This document shows, piece by piece, positions 34,979 to 47,406 of a DNA stretch of 64,000 nt. The position numbers were made by a program, and so were the translations under genes. Location: the NCBI GenBank assembly GCA_037200045.1, contig JBBCHM010000001.1:744001-808000 (forward strand). Direction: 5' to 3'. Source of the stretch: Rhizomicrobium sp. GTDB lineage: Bacteria; Pseudomonadota; Alphaproteobacteria; Micropepsales; Micropepsaceae. Under the pieces are notes generated by a model that saw only the letters and a list, made by a program, of their open reading frames with translations, ran no database searches and had not been told where the DNA came from. Every line of letters begins with the position of its first letter. Position 1 is the stretch's first letter.

Positions 34979-35445
34979 GGTCGGCCTCCGGGTCGTCGCT
35001 TGAGCGGCATGAGGCTTGGATCCTCATGACGGTCGATTTGCTCGCCCGATCGGATGGGCACGGTACGGCCGCTCGTTTGAGGCCGCTGCCGGCGGGACAT
35101 TCCGATCGCCGTGCCGCTGCCGTCAGCCGAGCAATGTCCATGCCAGGCGAATTGCGGATTTTTGGGCGCTTCCCGTCTCGTTGTGAGACGTGGTCCGCGG
35201 GCAGCCGCAGGCCGAACAGTCCCGGGAATTGAGGAGTGCGGGCAGGTAACGCCGCGGTCTGGTATGGAACGAGATGCCTGCCGCTGTCACGCGGCGCGAA
35301 AGCTCCGCTCGCCGCATCGCGCGGACGCTTGCCGCCTCGTCGGTAGCATTATGGAGCAGGACGGAATTGGCGCGGGCGCCGGCGCGACCGGGATCAGCCG
35401 TTGGGCCGGCTTATCTCCGCACCAGAAGGACGATCTCTTTTGTGA
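34979..35445. other. Intergenic stretch, likely decayed sequence
   Basis: The 467 bases between the first transpeptidase gene and the duplication boundary contain no convincing ORF. GGAGG for the transpeptidase start lies at its left end. No terminator hairpin with a T-run was seen. Confidence 0.5.
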
Positions 35446-35476
35446 GAGCTAGGCGAACTCCAGTGTTGATCTTCAA
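35446..35476 (-). pseudogene. 5'-end remnant of an L,D-transpeptidase gene
   Basis: On the minus strand the codons read LKINTGVRLAL, matching the first 11 residues of the transpeptidase at 39943 (MRINTGIRLAL), with ATG changed to TTG. Upstream bases (GGACGCAAAGCG) also match. Similarity ends abruptly at about 35446. This is the left edge of the duplicated unit. Confidence 0.8.
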
Positions 35477-35511
35477 GGCGTCTTCGCTTTGCGTCCGACC
35501 GGACCTGGGCG

Positions 35512-38500
35512 CTAGTAGCGATCCTGCTTGGGCGGATATTCCGGCGCCACATAGGGCGTCGGCGCTACGGGCGCCGTCGCCACGGGCGTTGGCGCTAGCG
35601 GCTGGACCGGCATTCTGACGCCACCGCCGAGTACGGCGAACTCCACGCCTCCGATCATCTCGATCGCCGGGGAAGGGACCTCAGATATCACGGTCGAAGG
35701 CGTTGTCGGCGTTGGTGTCGGTGTCGGCGTTGGCGTTGGCGTTGGCGTGGGAGTCGGAGTTGGGGCCGGCGTTGGCGTGGGTGTCGGTGTAGGCGTCGGA
35801 GTCGGGGTCGGCGTTGGGGTTGGTGTTGGCGTCGGAGTTGGCGTTGGTGTGGGGGTCGGCGTCGGCGTCGGAGTCGGGGTCGGCGTTGGGGTTGGTGTTG
35901 GCGTCGGAGTTGGGGTCGGCGTTGGCGTGGGAGTCGGTATTGGAGTCGGCGTCGGAGTAGGCGTCGGAGTCGGAGTGGGGGTCGGCGTCGGAGTAGGCGT
36001 TGGCGTTGGGGTTGGTGTCGGCGTTGGTGTGGGAGTCGGCGTTGGTGTCGGAGTTGGGGTCGGCGTGGGAGTCAGTGTCGGTGTCGGCGTTGGCGTCGGT
36101 GTGGGAGTTGATGTCGGTGTAGGCGTCGGAGTCGGAGTCGGAGTCGGAGTTGGTGTCGGCGTCGGAGTAGGCGTTGGCGTGGGGGTTGGCGCCGGTGTCG
36201 GAGTTGGAGTGGGGGTCGGCGTAGGCGTCGGCGTCGGTGTCGGTGTGGGAGTCGGCGTCGGAGTTGGCGTGGGTGTCGGAGTCGGCGTCGGAGTGGGGGT
36301 CGGCGTAGGCGTCGGTGTCGGCGTAGGTGTGGGCGTAGGCGTCGGTGTCGGCGTGGGCGTCGGAGTTGGCGCGGGTGTTGGTGTTGGCGTTGGTGTGGGG
36401 GTCGGCGTAGGCGTCGGTGTCGGTGTGGGAGTCGGCGTCGGAGTTGGAGTTGGAGTTGGAGTTGGAGTTGGAGTTGGAGTGGGTGTCGGTGTCGGAGTCG
36501 GAGTCGGAGTCGGCGTCGGAGTAGGCGTTGGCGTGGGGGTTGGCGCCGGCGTGGGTGTCGGCGTCGGTGTCGGTGTCGGCGTCGGTGTCGGTGTCGGTGT
36601 CGGTGTTGGTGTAGGCGTTGGTGTGGGGGTCGGCGTCGGCGTCGGCGTTGGCGTGGGTGTCGGCGTGGGAGTCGGTGTCGGAGTCGGAGTCGGAGTCGGC
36701 GTCGGAGTAGGCGTGGGGGTTGGCGCCGGCGTGGGTGTCGGTGTCGGAGTCGGCGTCGGTGTCGGTGTCGGTGTTGGTGTAGGCGTCGGCGTGGGAGTCG
36801 GCGTCGGCGTTGGCGTGGGTGTCGGCGTGGGAGTCGGTGTCGGTGTCGGTGTAGGCGTCGGAGTCGGGGTCGGGGTCGGAGTAGGCGTTGGCGTGGGGGT
36901 TGGTGTCGGCGTGGGTGTAGGCGTCGGGGTGGGAGTCGGCGTTGGCGTAGGCGTTGGCGTCGGGGTTGGAGTCGGCGTAGGCGTAGGCGTAGGCGTAGGC
37001 GTAGGCGTCGGCGTAGGTGTTGGTGTCGGCGGAGGTGTTATAGCCGGGGTTATGGTTCCGGCGGTTCTTGACCCTGGCACGCAGCAGGAAACCGGCAGGG
37101 CGTACAGGGCCGCATTGGGGCCGGTAAGGCTGTAGCCGGAATAGGTGATGCCGATGCCGGTCCCGACGCTCGGGTCGTCGAAAGCGGCGGTGGCGTCGGG
37201 ACCGGCAACCAGGGTGACGCCGGTTGGGGTGCCGCTGTCGGGGGTGCTCTTGAGGGATGTGAGCGTTGTCGCGGTCGTGCCGTCGAACACCTTGTCGCCG
37301 TCGGGGAACACGAGCATGTGCTGGGTCAGCGTCGCGCCGCCGGTCAGGGTGAAATTGACGGAATAATCGGTCGGCGCGGCGTAGGAGACCGGATCGTAGT
37401 TGATGGTGACCGGCGCATTCGGGCCCGTGACGGTCGTGCGGGGGGCGAGGGGAACGAAGATCAGCGTGCCGCCGGCGACGCCCGGTCCGGTGCCGCCATT
37501 GCCGGCGATCATCAGCAGGCCGAGGGTCAGGCCGAGGCTCTGAGCGGGGATCGCGGCCCCCCCGGTGAGGGTGATCGCCGCGTCCACCGTGATGTCCACC
37601 GCGGCGCAAATCGTGACGTTTCCATCGGTCGTCGTCATGGAGCCGACCGGGTTCAGGAACACGTTGCGTCCGGCGCTCAGCAGGACGCTGCCATTGGTCG
37701 TGGTGATGGCCGCGTTCAGATTGATGTCGCGGCCGCAACAGACGACGAAGTTGCCGTTCGTGGCGGTGATCGCCGCGTTCAGGTTCACGTCGCGCGCCGC
37801 GTTCAGCGTCAGCGTGGTGGTGGTGGGAGCCGCCGTCCAGCTGACGGCCTCGTTGATGTTGATGTCGCCGTTGCCGGGTGTGGTTGAGTGAAGGCCGGAT
37901 GTGGGCGGGGTGCCGGGCGTCGTCGTGTCGGGCGCATCCACCGTGTCGATCGTCACGCTGTTGGTGACCAGAAGGGCCGACAGCGTGGCGCCGGAGATGT
38001 TGCCCGTGGTGCCGCCGACGGTGAAGTCCTGCGGATCGATGTGCCAGGTGCCTGTCAGCCCCAGGGGCGCGGCGGTGGTGATCCTGGCGACGTCCGCGAT
38101 ATTGACGGTCTGGGCCGAGGTCTCGATCGCCCCGCCATTGCCGCCCTGGGGCGCGCTGGCATCCAGCGTTCCGCTTATGTTCGTCGTGCCGTTCTGCATG
38201 TCGCCCAGCAGCCGGATCGTGCCGCTGCGGTTCTCGAGGGTGCGCGCCTCGACGACGCCGGTGTTGTTGACCGCCGCCCGCAGGAACTGGCTTGCCGACT
38301 GCGCCGTCATCAGCACCTGGCCGCCATCGGCCTGGATCAGGCCGCCATTCTGCGCCAGGGCGCTCATCGCGCCCTGATCGACGGTGACGTTCAGCAGGCC
38401 GTTGCCCGCGACGTCGAGCGTCATGGCGTTGCCGGCGGCGAGGGCCACGGTCCCCAGCTTGGCGGAGATCACGCCGTTGTTGCCGACATTGGCGCCCAGC

Positions 38501-39072
38501 AGGGCGACATAGCCGCCATCCGCGGTGATCGCGCCGTCATTCCGCACCGCGCCGCCGGTTCCGGCGAACTGATAGCGTGCGGCCATGAGGTTGGCGTCGG
38601 TGATGTCGAGCGTCGAAGCGACCAGGCCGCCGACATTCACCTGGGCGCCGCGGCCGAACAGAATGCCGTTGGGGTTGACCAGGAATATGTTGCCGTTGGC
38701 CGATATGCTGCCGAGGATCGTCGAGGGGTCGCCACCGACCACCCGATTGAGGGCGACCGAGCTTCTGTTGGGCTGCACGAAGGTGACGGATTCGGCGCGG
38801 CCGACGCTGAAGCTCTGCCAGTTGATCGCCGCGTTCTGGCTCGACTGGTGGATCGTGAGGGCGTCCGGAGCGCTGGTGATGCTCGCGCTGCCCGCCGAAA
38901 CCACGCCGCCCGCCGGCATGGCCTGGGCGGTCGAGGCAAGCGTCAGGTAGAGGATCCCGGCGACGGCCGTGGTGTTGTTCAGAACGTTCTTCCACCGCGA
39001 GACGGCGGGCGCGGGACGCGCGCCGTCAAGGCCGGTGGCGGGGGCTCGAATGGGCTGGCGTTCGGTATGCAT
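35512..39072 (-). CDS. TpsA exoprotein 1 (filamentous haemagglutinin-like, long Pro-Thr tract)
   Basis: The product has 1,186 residues. The ATG at 39072 is chosen because AAAGGA stands seven to eight bases before it; a TTG at 39090 is the alternative. A long signal peptide (about 51 residues, ending TLASTAQA) precedes the TPS secretion domain, shown by [28 protein letters not shown] and NPNGILFG. A beta-helix follows, then a YDG-like domain ([12 protein letters not shown]). Next is a tract of about 447 residues of almost pure Pro-Thr with rare Ala, and a 50-residue tail ending YPPKQDRY. The Pro-Thr tract may act as a stiff stalk or span the cell wall/outer membrane. The upstream TpsB homologue should secrete it. 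It is almost identical to the second exoprotein except in tract length. Confidence 0.88.
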   Translation of the reverse strand: MHTERQPIRAPATGLDGARPAPAVSRWKNVLNNTTAVAGILYLTLASTAQAMPAGGVVSAGSASITSAPDALTIHQSSQNAAINWQSFSVGRAESVTFVQPNRSSVALNRVVGGDPSTILGSISANGNIFLVNPNGILFGRGAQVNVGGLVASTLDITDANLMAARYQFAGTGGAVRNDGAITADGGYVALLGANVGNNGVISAKLGTVALAAGNAMTLDVAGNGLLNVTVDQGAMSALAQNGGLIQADGGQVLMTAQSASQFLRAAVNNTGVVEARTLENRSGTIRLLGDMQNGTTNISGTLDASAPQGGNGGAIETSAQTVNIADVARITTAAPLGLTGTWHIDPQDFTVGGTTGNISGATLSALLVTNSVTIDTVDAPDTTTPGTPPTSGLHSTTPGNGDININEAVSWTAAPTTTTLTLNAARDVNLNAAITATNGNFVVCCGRDINLNAAITTTNGSVLLSAGRNVFLNPVGSMTTTDGNVTICAAVDITVDAAITLTGGAAIPAQSLGLTLGLLMIAGNGGTGPGVAGGTLIFVPLAPRTTVTGPNAPVTINYDPVSYAAPTDYSVNFTLTGGATLTQHMLVFPDGDKVFDGTTATTLTSLKSTPDSGTPTGVTLVAGPDATAAFDDPSVGTGIGITYSGYSLTGPNAALYALPVSCCVPGSRTAGTITPAITPPPTPTPTPTPTPTPTPTPTPTPTPTPTPTPTPTPTPTPTPTPTPTPTPTPTPTPTPTPTPTPTPTPTPTPTPTPTPTPTPTPTPTPTPTPTPTPTPTPTPTPAPTPTPTPTPTPTPTPTPTPTPTPTPTPTPTPTPTPTPTPTPTPTPTPTPTPTPTPTPTPAPTPTPTPTPTPTPTPTPTPTPTPTPTPTPTPTPTPTPTPTPTPTPTPTPTPTPTPTPAPTPTPTPTPTPTPTPTPTPTPTPTPTPTPTPTPTPTPTPTPTPTPTPTPTPTPTPTPTPAPTPTPTPTPTPTPTPTPTPTPTPTPTSTPTPTPTPTPTLTPTPTPTPTPTPTPTPTPTPTPTPTPTPTPTPTPTPTPTPTPTPIPTPTPTPTPTPTPTPTPTPTPTPTPTPTPTPTPTPTPTPTPTPTPTPTPTPTPTPTPAPTPTPTPTPTPTPTPTPTPTTPSTVISEVPSPAIEMIGGVEFAVLGGGVRMPVQPLAPTPVATAPVAPTPYVAPEYPPKQDRY
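35697..37037. repeat. GGNGTN hexamer minisatellite (long allele)
   Basis: On the plus strand about 223 hexamers of form GGNGTN (mainly GGCGTC, GGTGTC, GGAGTC, GGCGTT) run in phase; the minus strand encodes Pro-Thr pairs. GCC in place of GTN gives occasional Ala. Third-base variation is high, so the protein repeat is selected or old. Confidence 0.9.
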
Positions 39073-39121
39073 AGGCGTGTCCTTTGACAAAGCATCGCGT
39101 ATGCGTGCCGACGCGCCGACA

Positions 39122-39202
39122 TTAGAAAAACTTCACCACTTCGAACCAGAACTGACCGGTACCCGGCGCCGAGATCGGCTTCGAACCGAGGATGTGGGCG
39201 TA
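39122..39202 (-). pseudogene. 81-bp 3'-end fragment of tpsB
   Basis: It encodes the last 26 residues and stop of the TpsB-like pore ([14 protein letters not shown], then EVVKFF), identical to 42767-42847. It abuts the stop codon of the second transpeptidase gene (39203-39205) with no spacer and marks the right edge of the duplicated unit. Confidence 0.88.
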
Positions 39203-39943
39203 TTACCGATCGGGGGCCTTGACGCCGGACATCGCGAAAACATCCGCGATCTTCTTGATCTCCGGCAGGATGTAGATGACGCCGTTCGTGCCGGTGAATG
39301 TCTTGAGCACGACGTCTTCGTAGAATTTCACCGGAACGTTGATGCAGCCATAGGTGATGCGCTTGTCGAGCGGCGAAGGCGTCGCCAATCGCTGCAATCG
39401 ATGATCGCCGGGATTGCCGGTGATCACGCGGTGCATGGAGATCGAAGCGCCGTAGTCGATCCAGAGAATGTCCTGCTTGAAGTCGTGGCCGAGGGCGGCC
39501 ACGAACCGGCCCGCCGGAGTCGTTCGGTCTTGCGGACCTATCGCCGATAGTTTCCGGCTGCCTATGCCGGGAACGGAGTCGTCGCCGCGGGCCGTGCCCA
39601 AAAGCGCGAAGGTGGCGCCGCGCAACTGCCCAACATTGTCGAAGACGAATACTTTCGCCCTGATCTTGTCGACGATCGCGAAGGGCAGGCCGTGATTGTC
39701 ACCCGAGGCCACCACCCAATCGGCAACGAGCCGCGCGTCGTTCGAGGCGACTTCTCCCAGGAAATTCGCTCCTTGGGGCTTGCCCGCTGGTGACGATGGC
39801 GCAAGCCGCGTGGACGTATCGGAGTTGGCGGGAATTGCCTCGTCGGCCATGGCGAAGCGCGGAGCGTCACCCGCCGAAGCGAGGGTCGGCCACGCCAGCA
39901 CGGCCGCCGCTAGGGCCAGGCGAATTCCAGTGTTGATCCTCAT
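39203..39943 (-). CDS. L,D-transpeptidase-like (YkuD) periplasmic protein 2
   Basis: The product has 246 residues; GGAGAAG precedes the ATG. Residues 1-24 form a Sec signal (LALAAAVLAWPTLASA). The YkuD core has VDKIRAKVFVFDN, TTPAGRFVAALG, H171 and C200 in KRITYGCINVP, again with T-Y-G-C instead of S/T-H-G-C. It starts 35 bases after the stop of the second exoprotein, so they are co-transcribed. A cell-wall enzyme paired with TpsA suggests anchoring or local wall remodelling for the exoprotein, which is inference. The gene stops exactly where the duplicated tpsB fragment begins, so its original C-terminus may have been cut; the other paralogue is longer by 18 residues. Confidence 0.85.
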   Translation of the reverse strand: MRINTGIRLALAAAVLAWPTLASAGDAPRFAMADEAIPANSDTSTRLAPSSPAGKPQGANFLGEVASNDARLVADWVVASGDNHGLPFAIVDKIRAKVFVFDNVGQLRGATFALLGTARGDDSVPGIGSRKLSAIGPQDRTTPAGRFVAALGHDFKQDILWIDYGASISMHRVITGNPGDHRLQRLATPSPLDKRITYGCINVPVKFYEDVVLKTFTGTNGVIYILPEIKKIADVFAMSGVKAPDR

Positions 39944-39978
39944 GACTTCTCCGCTTTGCGTCCGATCGGACCCGGGCC

Positions 39979-42714
<2,736 letters not shown>

Positions 42715-42766
42715 AGGCGTGTCCTTTGACAAAAGTATCGCGCGTATGCATGCCGACGCGCCGACA

Positions 42767-44437
42767 TTAGAAAAACTTCACCACTTCGAACCAGAACTGA
42801 CCGGTACCCGGCGCCGAGATCGGCTTCGAACCGAGGATGTGGGCGTAGGCTAGCCGGACCGCGAAATCGTCGTTGTCCGCCCAGTTGAGCCCGACGCCGG
42901 CACCGCTGCGCGTCGCGCTGTTCGGGCCGGGGAAGAAGGGCGACTTGTCAAACCGGACCCAGCCCGTATCGACGAAGCCCACAAACTGCATCCGGCCCGG
43001 AAGCTCGTCCCACACCTTGGGGAGCCACACCCGCCCTTCCAACGTGGCTACGTAGCCCTCGTCGCCATAGTCTTCGCCTTCCGGATAGGCGCGTACGCCA
43101 TAGGCGCCGCCCAGTTCCATCTTCTCGGTGATGTCGAGGTTTTTGCCCGCAAACTGTCCCCTGACGCCCGCGAAGATCTCGAAGGGGCCATAGACGGTCT
43201 GCAGCCGATCCACGCTGAAATTCAGCTTGCTGTATCCGCCCTGGGTTCGCAGCGATGCCGCGTCCAGCGCGCGCGCCAGCGGCGTCTTGATGTCGAGATT
43301 GCCGATGGAGACATAGAGCGAATAGTTGTCCCAGCCGCCGCCGCCGAGGGAATCGCGGTGGTCGCCGGTCACGCCGAGGGTCACCACGTTCGCCGTCTTG
43401 TCGGTGACGGTCGAGAAGGCATCGATCCGGTCCTGGAAGATGCGGTGATCGGCGTCGACCAGTACACGCAGATTGTCGTCATACGATCGAATCACCGGGT
43501 AGCTGGCATAGAGACTGGCGGCCTGTTCCCAGCCATTCGCGTCCAGGATCTCGAACTGCTTGCCGAGGCGGTAGTGAAAATAGGCGTAGGCTGCGCCGAC
43601 GGTCACGTCGCCCAGTTGTCCCTGGTACGAGCCGCGGACGTATTGCATGCCGTCGCCGGAGGTCAGCACGCGCACGCTGGCGACGTCGCCCCATCCCAAG
43701 GGCTCGTTGAAGTTCACGGTCCCGCCGCCCTGATAGGCGCCGGTGTAGGGACTGCCGTAATTGTCCGCATCGATTTCGCCCGTGACCGTAGGGCCGGGGT
43801 TCAGGTCGACCAGCAAATCGGAGGTGCCGACGTCGGAGCCGGGGCTCAGCGTAGATCTGACATCGACGCCGGGAAGGTCTGAGAGCAGCAAAAGCCTGCG
43901 ATCGAGAGGCCCCGCCTCGACGAGATCCCCTTTATCCAGGCCGTCCAGGATGTCCTGCGCCACGCCGTCATGGACTTTGGACTGATTGCGCAATTTCACC
44001 GCGCCATAGCGGCCCTCGATCACTGCGATCGTCACCACGCCGTCCTTGATTTCTTGCGCCGGCAGATAGGCCTGGGCGACGACGTAGCCATGCGCGTTGT
44101 AAAAGTCGGTGATCGCCACGGCCATGTGCCGCAAGTCGGAAAGATTCGCCTCGTGCCCCGGCGTGAACCCCGTCACCGCGATGAGCTGCGCCTCCGAGAA
44201 CCGCGTTGCGCCGGTGATGTGCAACGCATTGACCACGACGGAAGGCCCGACCGGTCCGGTCTCCGGCGGGGCGCCGCGATGCTCGATGCGGACATCGGGG
44301 ATCGCCTGTGGCGCGACAGGAGCCGGCGGCAACTGCGAGCTTTGGCCGGGCACGATGGCCTGACCGGCAGCATTGTTGCTTAGTGCCATTGGCATGATCA
44401 CCGGAAGTATTAACCCATAAACCAATCTGATTTTCAT
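42767..44437 (-). CDS. TpsB/FhaC-family outer membrane pore for two-partner secretion
   Basis: The product has 556 residues. ATG at 44437 follows GGAGAAGGG and gives [21 protein letters not shown], a Sec signal. POTRA regions lie at about 70-215 ([36 protein letters not shown]), then a barrel with the FhaC-type [15 protein letters not shown] motif and a final FWFEVVKFF strand ending in Phe. It recognises the TPS domain of partner exoproteins and moves them across the outer membrane. One pore must serve both exoproteins here. Its last 81 bases are repeated at 39122-39202. Confidence 0.92.
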   Translation of the reverse strand: MKIRLVYGLILPVIMPMALSNNAAGQAIVPGQSSQLPPAPVAPQAIPDVRIEHRGAPPETGPVGPSVVVNALHITGATRFSEAQLIAVTGFTPGHEANLSDLRHMAVAITDFYNAHGYVVAQAYLPAQEIKDGVVTIAVIEGRYGAVKLRNQSKVHDGVAQDILDGLDKGDLVEAGPLDRRLLLLSDLPGVDVRSTLSPGSDVGTSDLLVDLNPGPTVTGEIDADNYGSPYTGAYQGGGTVNFNEPLGWGDVASVRVLTSGDGMQYVRGSYQGQLGDVTVGAAYAYFHYRLGKQFEILDANGWEQAASLYASYPVIRSYDDNLRVLVDADHRIFQDRIDAFSTVTDKTANVVTLGVTGDHRDSLGGGGWDNYSLYVSIGNLDIKTPLARALDAASLRTQGGYSKLNFSVDRLQTVYGPFEIFAGVRGQFAGKNLDITEKMELGGAYGVRAYPEGEDYGDEGYVATLEGRVWLPKVWDELPGRMQFVGFVDTGWVRFDKSPFFPGPNSATRSGAGVGLNWADNDDFAVRLAYAHILGSKPISAPGTGQFWFEVVKFF

Positions 44438-44864
44438 TTGCCCTTCTCCATATTTAACATTCGACAAGTTAAGGAATAATTCGTATTTGCAGACTGCGAT
44501 CTTGTATTTATTTTCCAAATATTGGAACTATCGTTTGGGGAACGTTTGCGGTCGACGTCCGCGGCGACCGATTCATTCCGAGGTTTGGCGAGGGCGCACA
44601 GCCGTTCCACCGCGCGCCCGTCATGGCGCGTGCTTCGAGCGGAGCCTGTGACCGAGAAAGCCGGTATCGCCTGGCGAAGACGCTGGGCGACAGGTCATCC
44701 GGCCGGAAAGACGGCCAGAACCGCAGCCACAGCGTACGCGAGAGCATTACCGGCCTATCAACCGAACATAGGCTCAACGGCTGGCTACGAATTATGGTTG
44801 CACAGGGCCGACCATTTATTTGGCGCCCGTTTTCCGCGCAGTCCGCCGCTTTTTGAGCGTTTTG
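44438..44864. promoter_or_regulatory. Upstream region of the two-partner secretion operon
   Basis: These 427 bases are unusually AT-rich near the tpsB start (44438-44530) and probably hold its promoter. No ORF, hairpin or clear -35/-10 pair could be fixed. The right half is ordinary GC-rich sequence that ends at the stop of the JmjC-like gene. Confidence 0.4.
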
Positions 44865-46550
44865 CTAGCCCCGCGGATAGTCGGCGTGGAAGTCGTTGCG
44901 CCAGCGGAAATTCGTGAAGGTGATGGTCACGCTGAAATCGAGCGACTTTACCTGATGCCACCAGCCCAGCGGCATGAAGAGAATCTCTCCCGGCGCAAGC
45001 AGCACATCGTAGAAGCGCAGCCCGGCCAGACGCGGGTGGCGCGCCAGATCGATGTCGGGATCTTCGAGATCCGGAATCTCGCTGAATACATGCCGGACGT
45101 TATAGATCTTGCCGACCTCGGCGGCGGGCGCGAGCCTGACGCGTTTGCGGCCGACGATCTGGGCGATGAAATTGTTGGTGAGGTCGTGGTGGAGGGAGGT
45201 CACGGTGCCGGCGGGACCGATCCACATCATTCCGTGGGGAACCGCGGCTTGGCGATCGAGAAACTTGTCCAAAAACCCAAGGTCGCCATGCAATCCCGAT
45301 AAGACGTCCGCGTTGCGCTCCGAATTGTAGGCGGTGAGATAGGCGTCGTTTCCCGCGCCGGGACGCTGGATCTGGTCGATGAAAACATCGAAGGGCGCCT
45401 CTTGGCGGTGGGCGTCCTTGTTCAGCTCGAATTGCCGATCGCCGACGCGTCCGCCCTGGAACTCGATCGGCCGAGCGCCGATAGCGGTCTTGAGGTAATC
45501 CGGCGTCCAGCGCGCCAGGGCTGGCCAGTCCGCCATTTCGCCCGTCAGGATCACCGGCCGGTTCGCCGCGTAGTACCGCTCAAGAAACTCTTCGGTGCTG
45601 AGTCCGGAACGCCGCTCGATGGTAGTCAGGCCGGGCGCCAGGTCGCGCTGGCGCTCCAAGGCTTCCAACAGCCATTCGCGTTTCGCGAGGGCCAGACGCA
45701 GCGCGGCGTTCCCCTCGGATGCGTCCGGGATGTTCGCGGGGAGGGGCGGTTGCACCGCCTTTCGCGGCGGAGCGTCATCGTCCGGCGCGGCGGGGACAGC
45801 GGGCGCGGCGCTCCGGTCGAACCGCGGCAACCGCAGCTTGGCGCGATGATCCTTGGCGAGGCTCTCGCCGCTGGCGTCGACGCCGCGATAGTAGTGCTTT
45901 TGCCAGCGGTCCGCCGGTGCGCTGGGCGGGTTGGTCGCCATGCGCTGATGAAATTCGTCGCGCGCCCGGCTCCAGGCCCGAAATCGCTCCATCGTCGCCG
46001 GATCGGCTTCCAGGGGCTCGAATTTCGGCGTGAAAGCTTCGATCGCCGTCCGCTGGAGGGGAAAGAGGAAGCAGATCGGTTCCAGCGCGTCGAAATGGAC
46101 CCATTGGCCGGGCTGCGTGAAGCGCCAATTCATGGTGAACGTGAACGGCGACCAGTCGGTCTCGACGATCCCGGTCAGGGGTGAGATGCCGTTCTTCGCC
46201 CGGTTGGGTGATCCGCCCACCCAAAGGTTCCATCCTTCCGGCGTGCGAAAGATTCCCTCGATGTGGAAGGTGATCACGCCCTGGCCGAACAGCGATACCG
46301 GAACGCTTTCCGGCTTGGCGCCTTGCTCCGGCCGGATGGTAATCGCGTCCACACCCGCTTCGCCGTTCCAGATGGCGTCGAACGCGCAGGGGCTGAGTAC
46401 CTCCCAGCCGTGAGCGTTGGCGATATTGAGCGGCAGGCATCGATAGGCGAAGGCCTCCGGCGTTTCGTCCATCCAGCGGCGCGTCGCGGGCGCCGGCCGA
46501 ATAAGCGGCGCCCATCCGGGGTGAAGGTAGCAAATCAGGTCCATATGCAT
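44865..46550 (-). CDS. DUF6065-like plus JmjC/cupin-8 dioxygenase protein
   Basis: The product has 561 residues from ATG at 46550. The first 230 residues (CYLHPGWAPLIRP, LPLNIANAHGWEVLSP, WRFTQPGQWVHFD) resemble DUF6065, whose role is unknown. After an Ala/Pro linker, residues 310-561 form a cupin-8/JmjC-like Fe(II)/2-oxoglutarate domain: FLERYYAANRPVILTGEMADWPA, H454-x-D456 in TSLHHDLTNN and a distal H532 in PLGWWHQV. It is likely a hydroxylase of a protein or peptide. It is convergent with nothing and divergent from a small secreted protein gene; no operon partner is seen. The fusion of the two domains may link target recognition to hydroxylation. Confidence 0.8.
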   Translation of the reverse strand: MHMDLICYLHPGWAPLIRPAPATRRWMDETPEAFAYRCLPLNIANAHGWEVLSPCAFDAIWNGEAGVDAITIRPEQGAKPESVPVSLFGQGVITFHIEGIFRTPEGWNLWVGGSPNRAKNGISPLTGIVETDWSPFTFTMNWRFTQPGQWVHFDALEPICFLFPLQRTAIEAFTPKFEPLEADPATMERFRAWSRARDEFHQRMATNPPSAPADRWQKHYYRGVDASGESLAKDHRAKLRLPRFDRSAAPAVPAAPDDDAPPRKAVQPPLPANIPDASEGNAALRLALAKREWLLEALERQRDLAPGLTTIERRSGLSTEEFLERYYAANRPVILTGEMADWPALARWTPDYLKTAIGARPIEFQGGRVGDRQFELNKDAHRQEAPFDVFIDQIQRPGAGNDAYLTAYNSERNADVLSGLHGDLGFLDKFLDRQAAVPHGMMWIGPAGTVTSLHHDLTNNFIAQIVGRKRVRLAPAAEVGKIYNVRHVFSEIPDLEDPDIDLARHPRLAGLRFYDVLLAPGEILFMPLGWWHQVKSLDFSVTITFTNFRWRNDFHADYPRG

Positions 46551-46789
46551 CCTCGCCGCCGAACTTGCCGAATGCGACTTTGCCGCCGGCAACGCCCGCC
46601 AGTGCCGGGACGCGCGCGCTTCCGTCAGATCGCCCGTTGGCGGCTGTCCGACTTGAACGAACGATGTCAGCTAATCGTGGCCGGCGCATCACAAATATTC
46701 GGCGACATCGACGATGAGTCGCCAAGACATGGCGCCCCACATGAGCGAAGCTGGACTCGGACACGGCCCTGTACCAGCGCATCAACCGG

Positions 46790-46984
46790 TTGGAGCGGGA
46801 ATGGCGCAAAACGCCATCCGAAGCGCCGCTTGCGCCGACCGACCTGAATGGCAAAAATCCGGGCCTCGCTGGCGTCGACGGCGTGCTTTCCTGGATAAAG
46901 CGCTGGGTGTTCTACCCGGTCCGTCCTTCACCAACGCCGCTCTTTGCGTGTATCATTGTCGGGGCTTGGCTGGGGAGCGCGTAA
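46790..46984 (+). CDS. Possible small membrane protein
   Basis: A 64-codon frame from TTG at 46790 ends four bases before the next gene. The last 35 residues are hydrophobic (WIKRWVFYPVRPSPTPLFACIIVGAWLGSA in part), preceded by a charged NRLEREWRK stretch that continues upstream of the TTG to a stop at 46742. No clear ribosome site; CTG at 46751 is another possible start. The 46551-46789 stretch before it shows no gene. Confidence 0.35.
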   Translation: MEREWRKTPSEAPLAPTDLNGKNPGLAGVDGVLSWIKRWVFYPVRPSPTPLFACIIVGAWLGSA

Positions 46985-46988
46985 CGCA

Positions 46989-47345
46989 ATGGTCAATAGG
47001 TCGAACTGGACAAGAGCGATTGCTTGCATTTCGCTGATTGGCGTTTTGTCGGGCGTCACGGTCGCCGCCACGGGCTTCAACCGCTTGTCACGGGAGGTGA
47101 CGATCAAGAACGGCACCCGGACGGCAATAGTGTCCCTCCAGGCGAAAGCGCCTGGGGCGGAGGCTTGGCCGCTCGATCTGCTCAATCGCAGGAATCTCGG
47201 CGTGCAAAAAAGCGTAACGCTTTCGCTCCACGCGACCCCTGAGTGCCTCTACGATCTCAAGGTGGTGTTCGAGGACGGCCATCGCATCCTCAAGCAGCGC
47301 GTCGATCTTTGCAGGCAGCCCGCTTTTCTCCTGACGGATTTCTAG
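46989..47345 (+). CDS. Small secreted protein of unknown function
   Basis: The product has 118 residues from ATG at 46989, after GGGGAG. Residues 1-27 form a Sec signal (AIACISLIGVLSGVTVAATG). The mature domain (VTIKNGTRTAIVSLQAKAPGAEAW in part, CLYDLKVVFEDG, RVDLC) belongs to a common but unnamed alphaproteobacterial type with a conserved C-x-x-D-L-x-V-x-F-E-D-G string and a second Cys about 20 residues later, likely a disulfide. Convergent with the patatin gene, 61 bases apart. Function unknown. Confidence 0.65.
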   Translation: MVNRSNWTRAIACISLIGVLSGVTVAATGFNRLSREVTIKNGTRTAIVSLQAKAPGAEAWPLDLLNRRNLGVQKSVTLSLHATPECLYDLKVVFEDGHRILKQRVDLCRQPAFLLTDF

Positions 47346-47406
47346 ACCGCGATCCGGCGGCGCCGTCAGATTGCGTGGCACGTCTTCGAACCAGGCGAAT
47401 GCGGCT

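Larger units (their letters stand above)
35446..39202. repeat. Tandem duplication copy A (tpsB 3' end, tpsA, transpeptidase 5' end)
   Basis: This segment parallels 39913-42847 nearly base for base outside the Pro-Thr coding tract. Right edge: an 81-bp copy of the tpsB 3' end. Left edge: the 31-bp transpeptidase 5' remnant. It is about 820 bases longer than copy B, almost all in the hexamer tract. Confidence 0.88.

Noticed and set aside
35697..37037. CRISPR-like array
   Set aside because: Units are contiguous hexamers with no spacers and lie inside a coding frame.
35747..37135. Plus-strand open frame of Gly-Val repeats (462 codons), and its twin at 40187-40777
   Set aside because: It is the complement of the Pro-Thr coding hexamers of the exoproteins; no start signals, and the minus-strand genes are clearly real.
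37888..39087. Long plus-strand frames antisense to both exoproteins (also 41530-42729)
   Set aside because: High-GC shadow frames, Arg/Gly/Asp-rich, no family resemblance.
46263..46847. Plus-strand frames opposite the JmjC-like gene start
   Set aside because: Arg-rich shadow frames without start signals.
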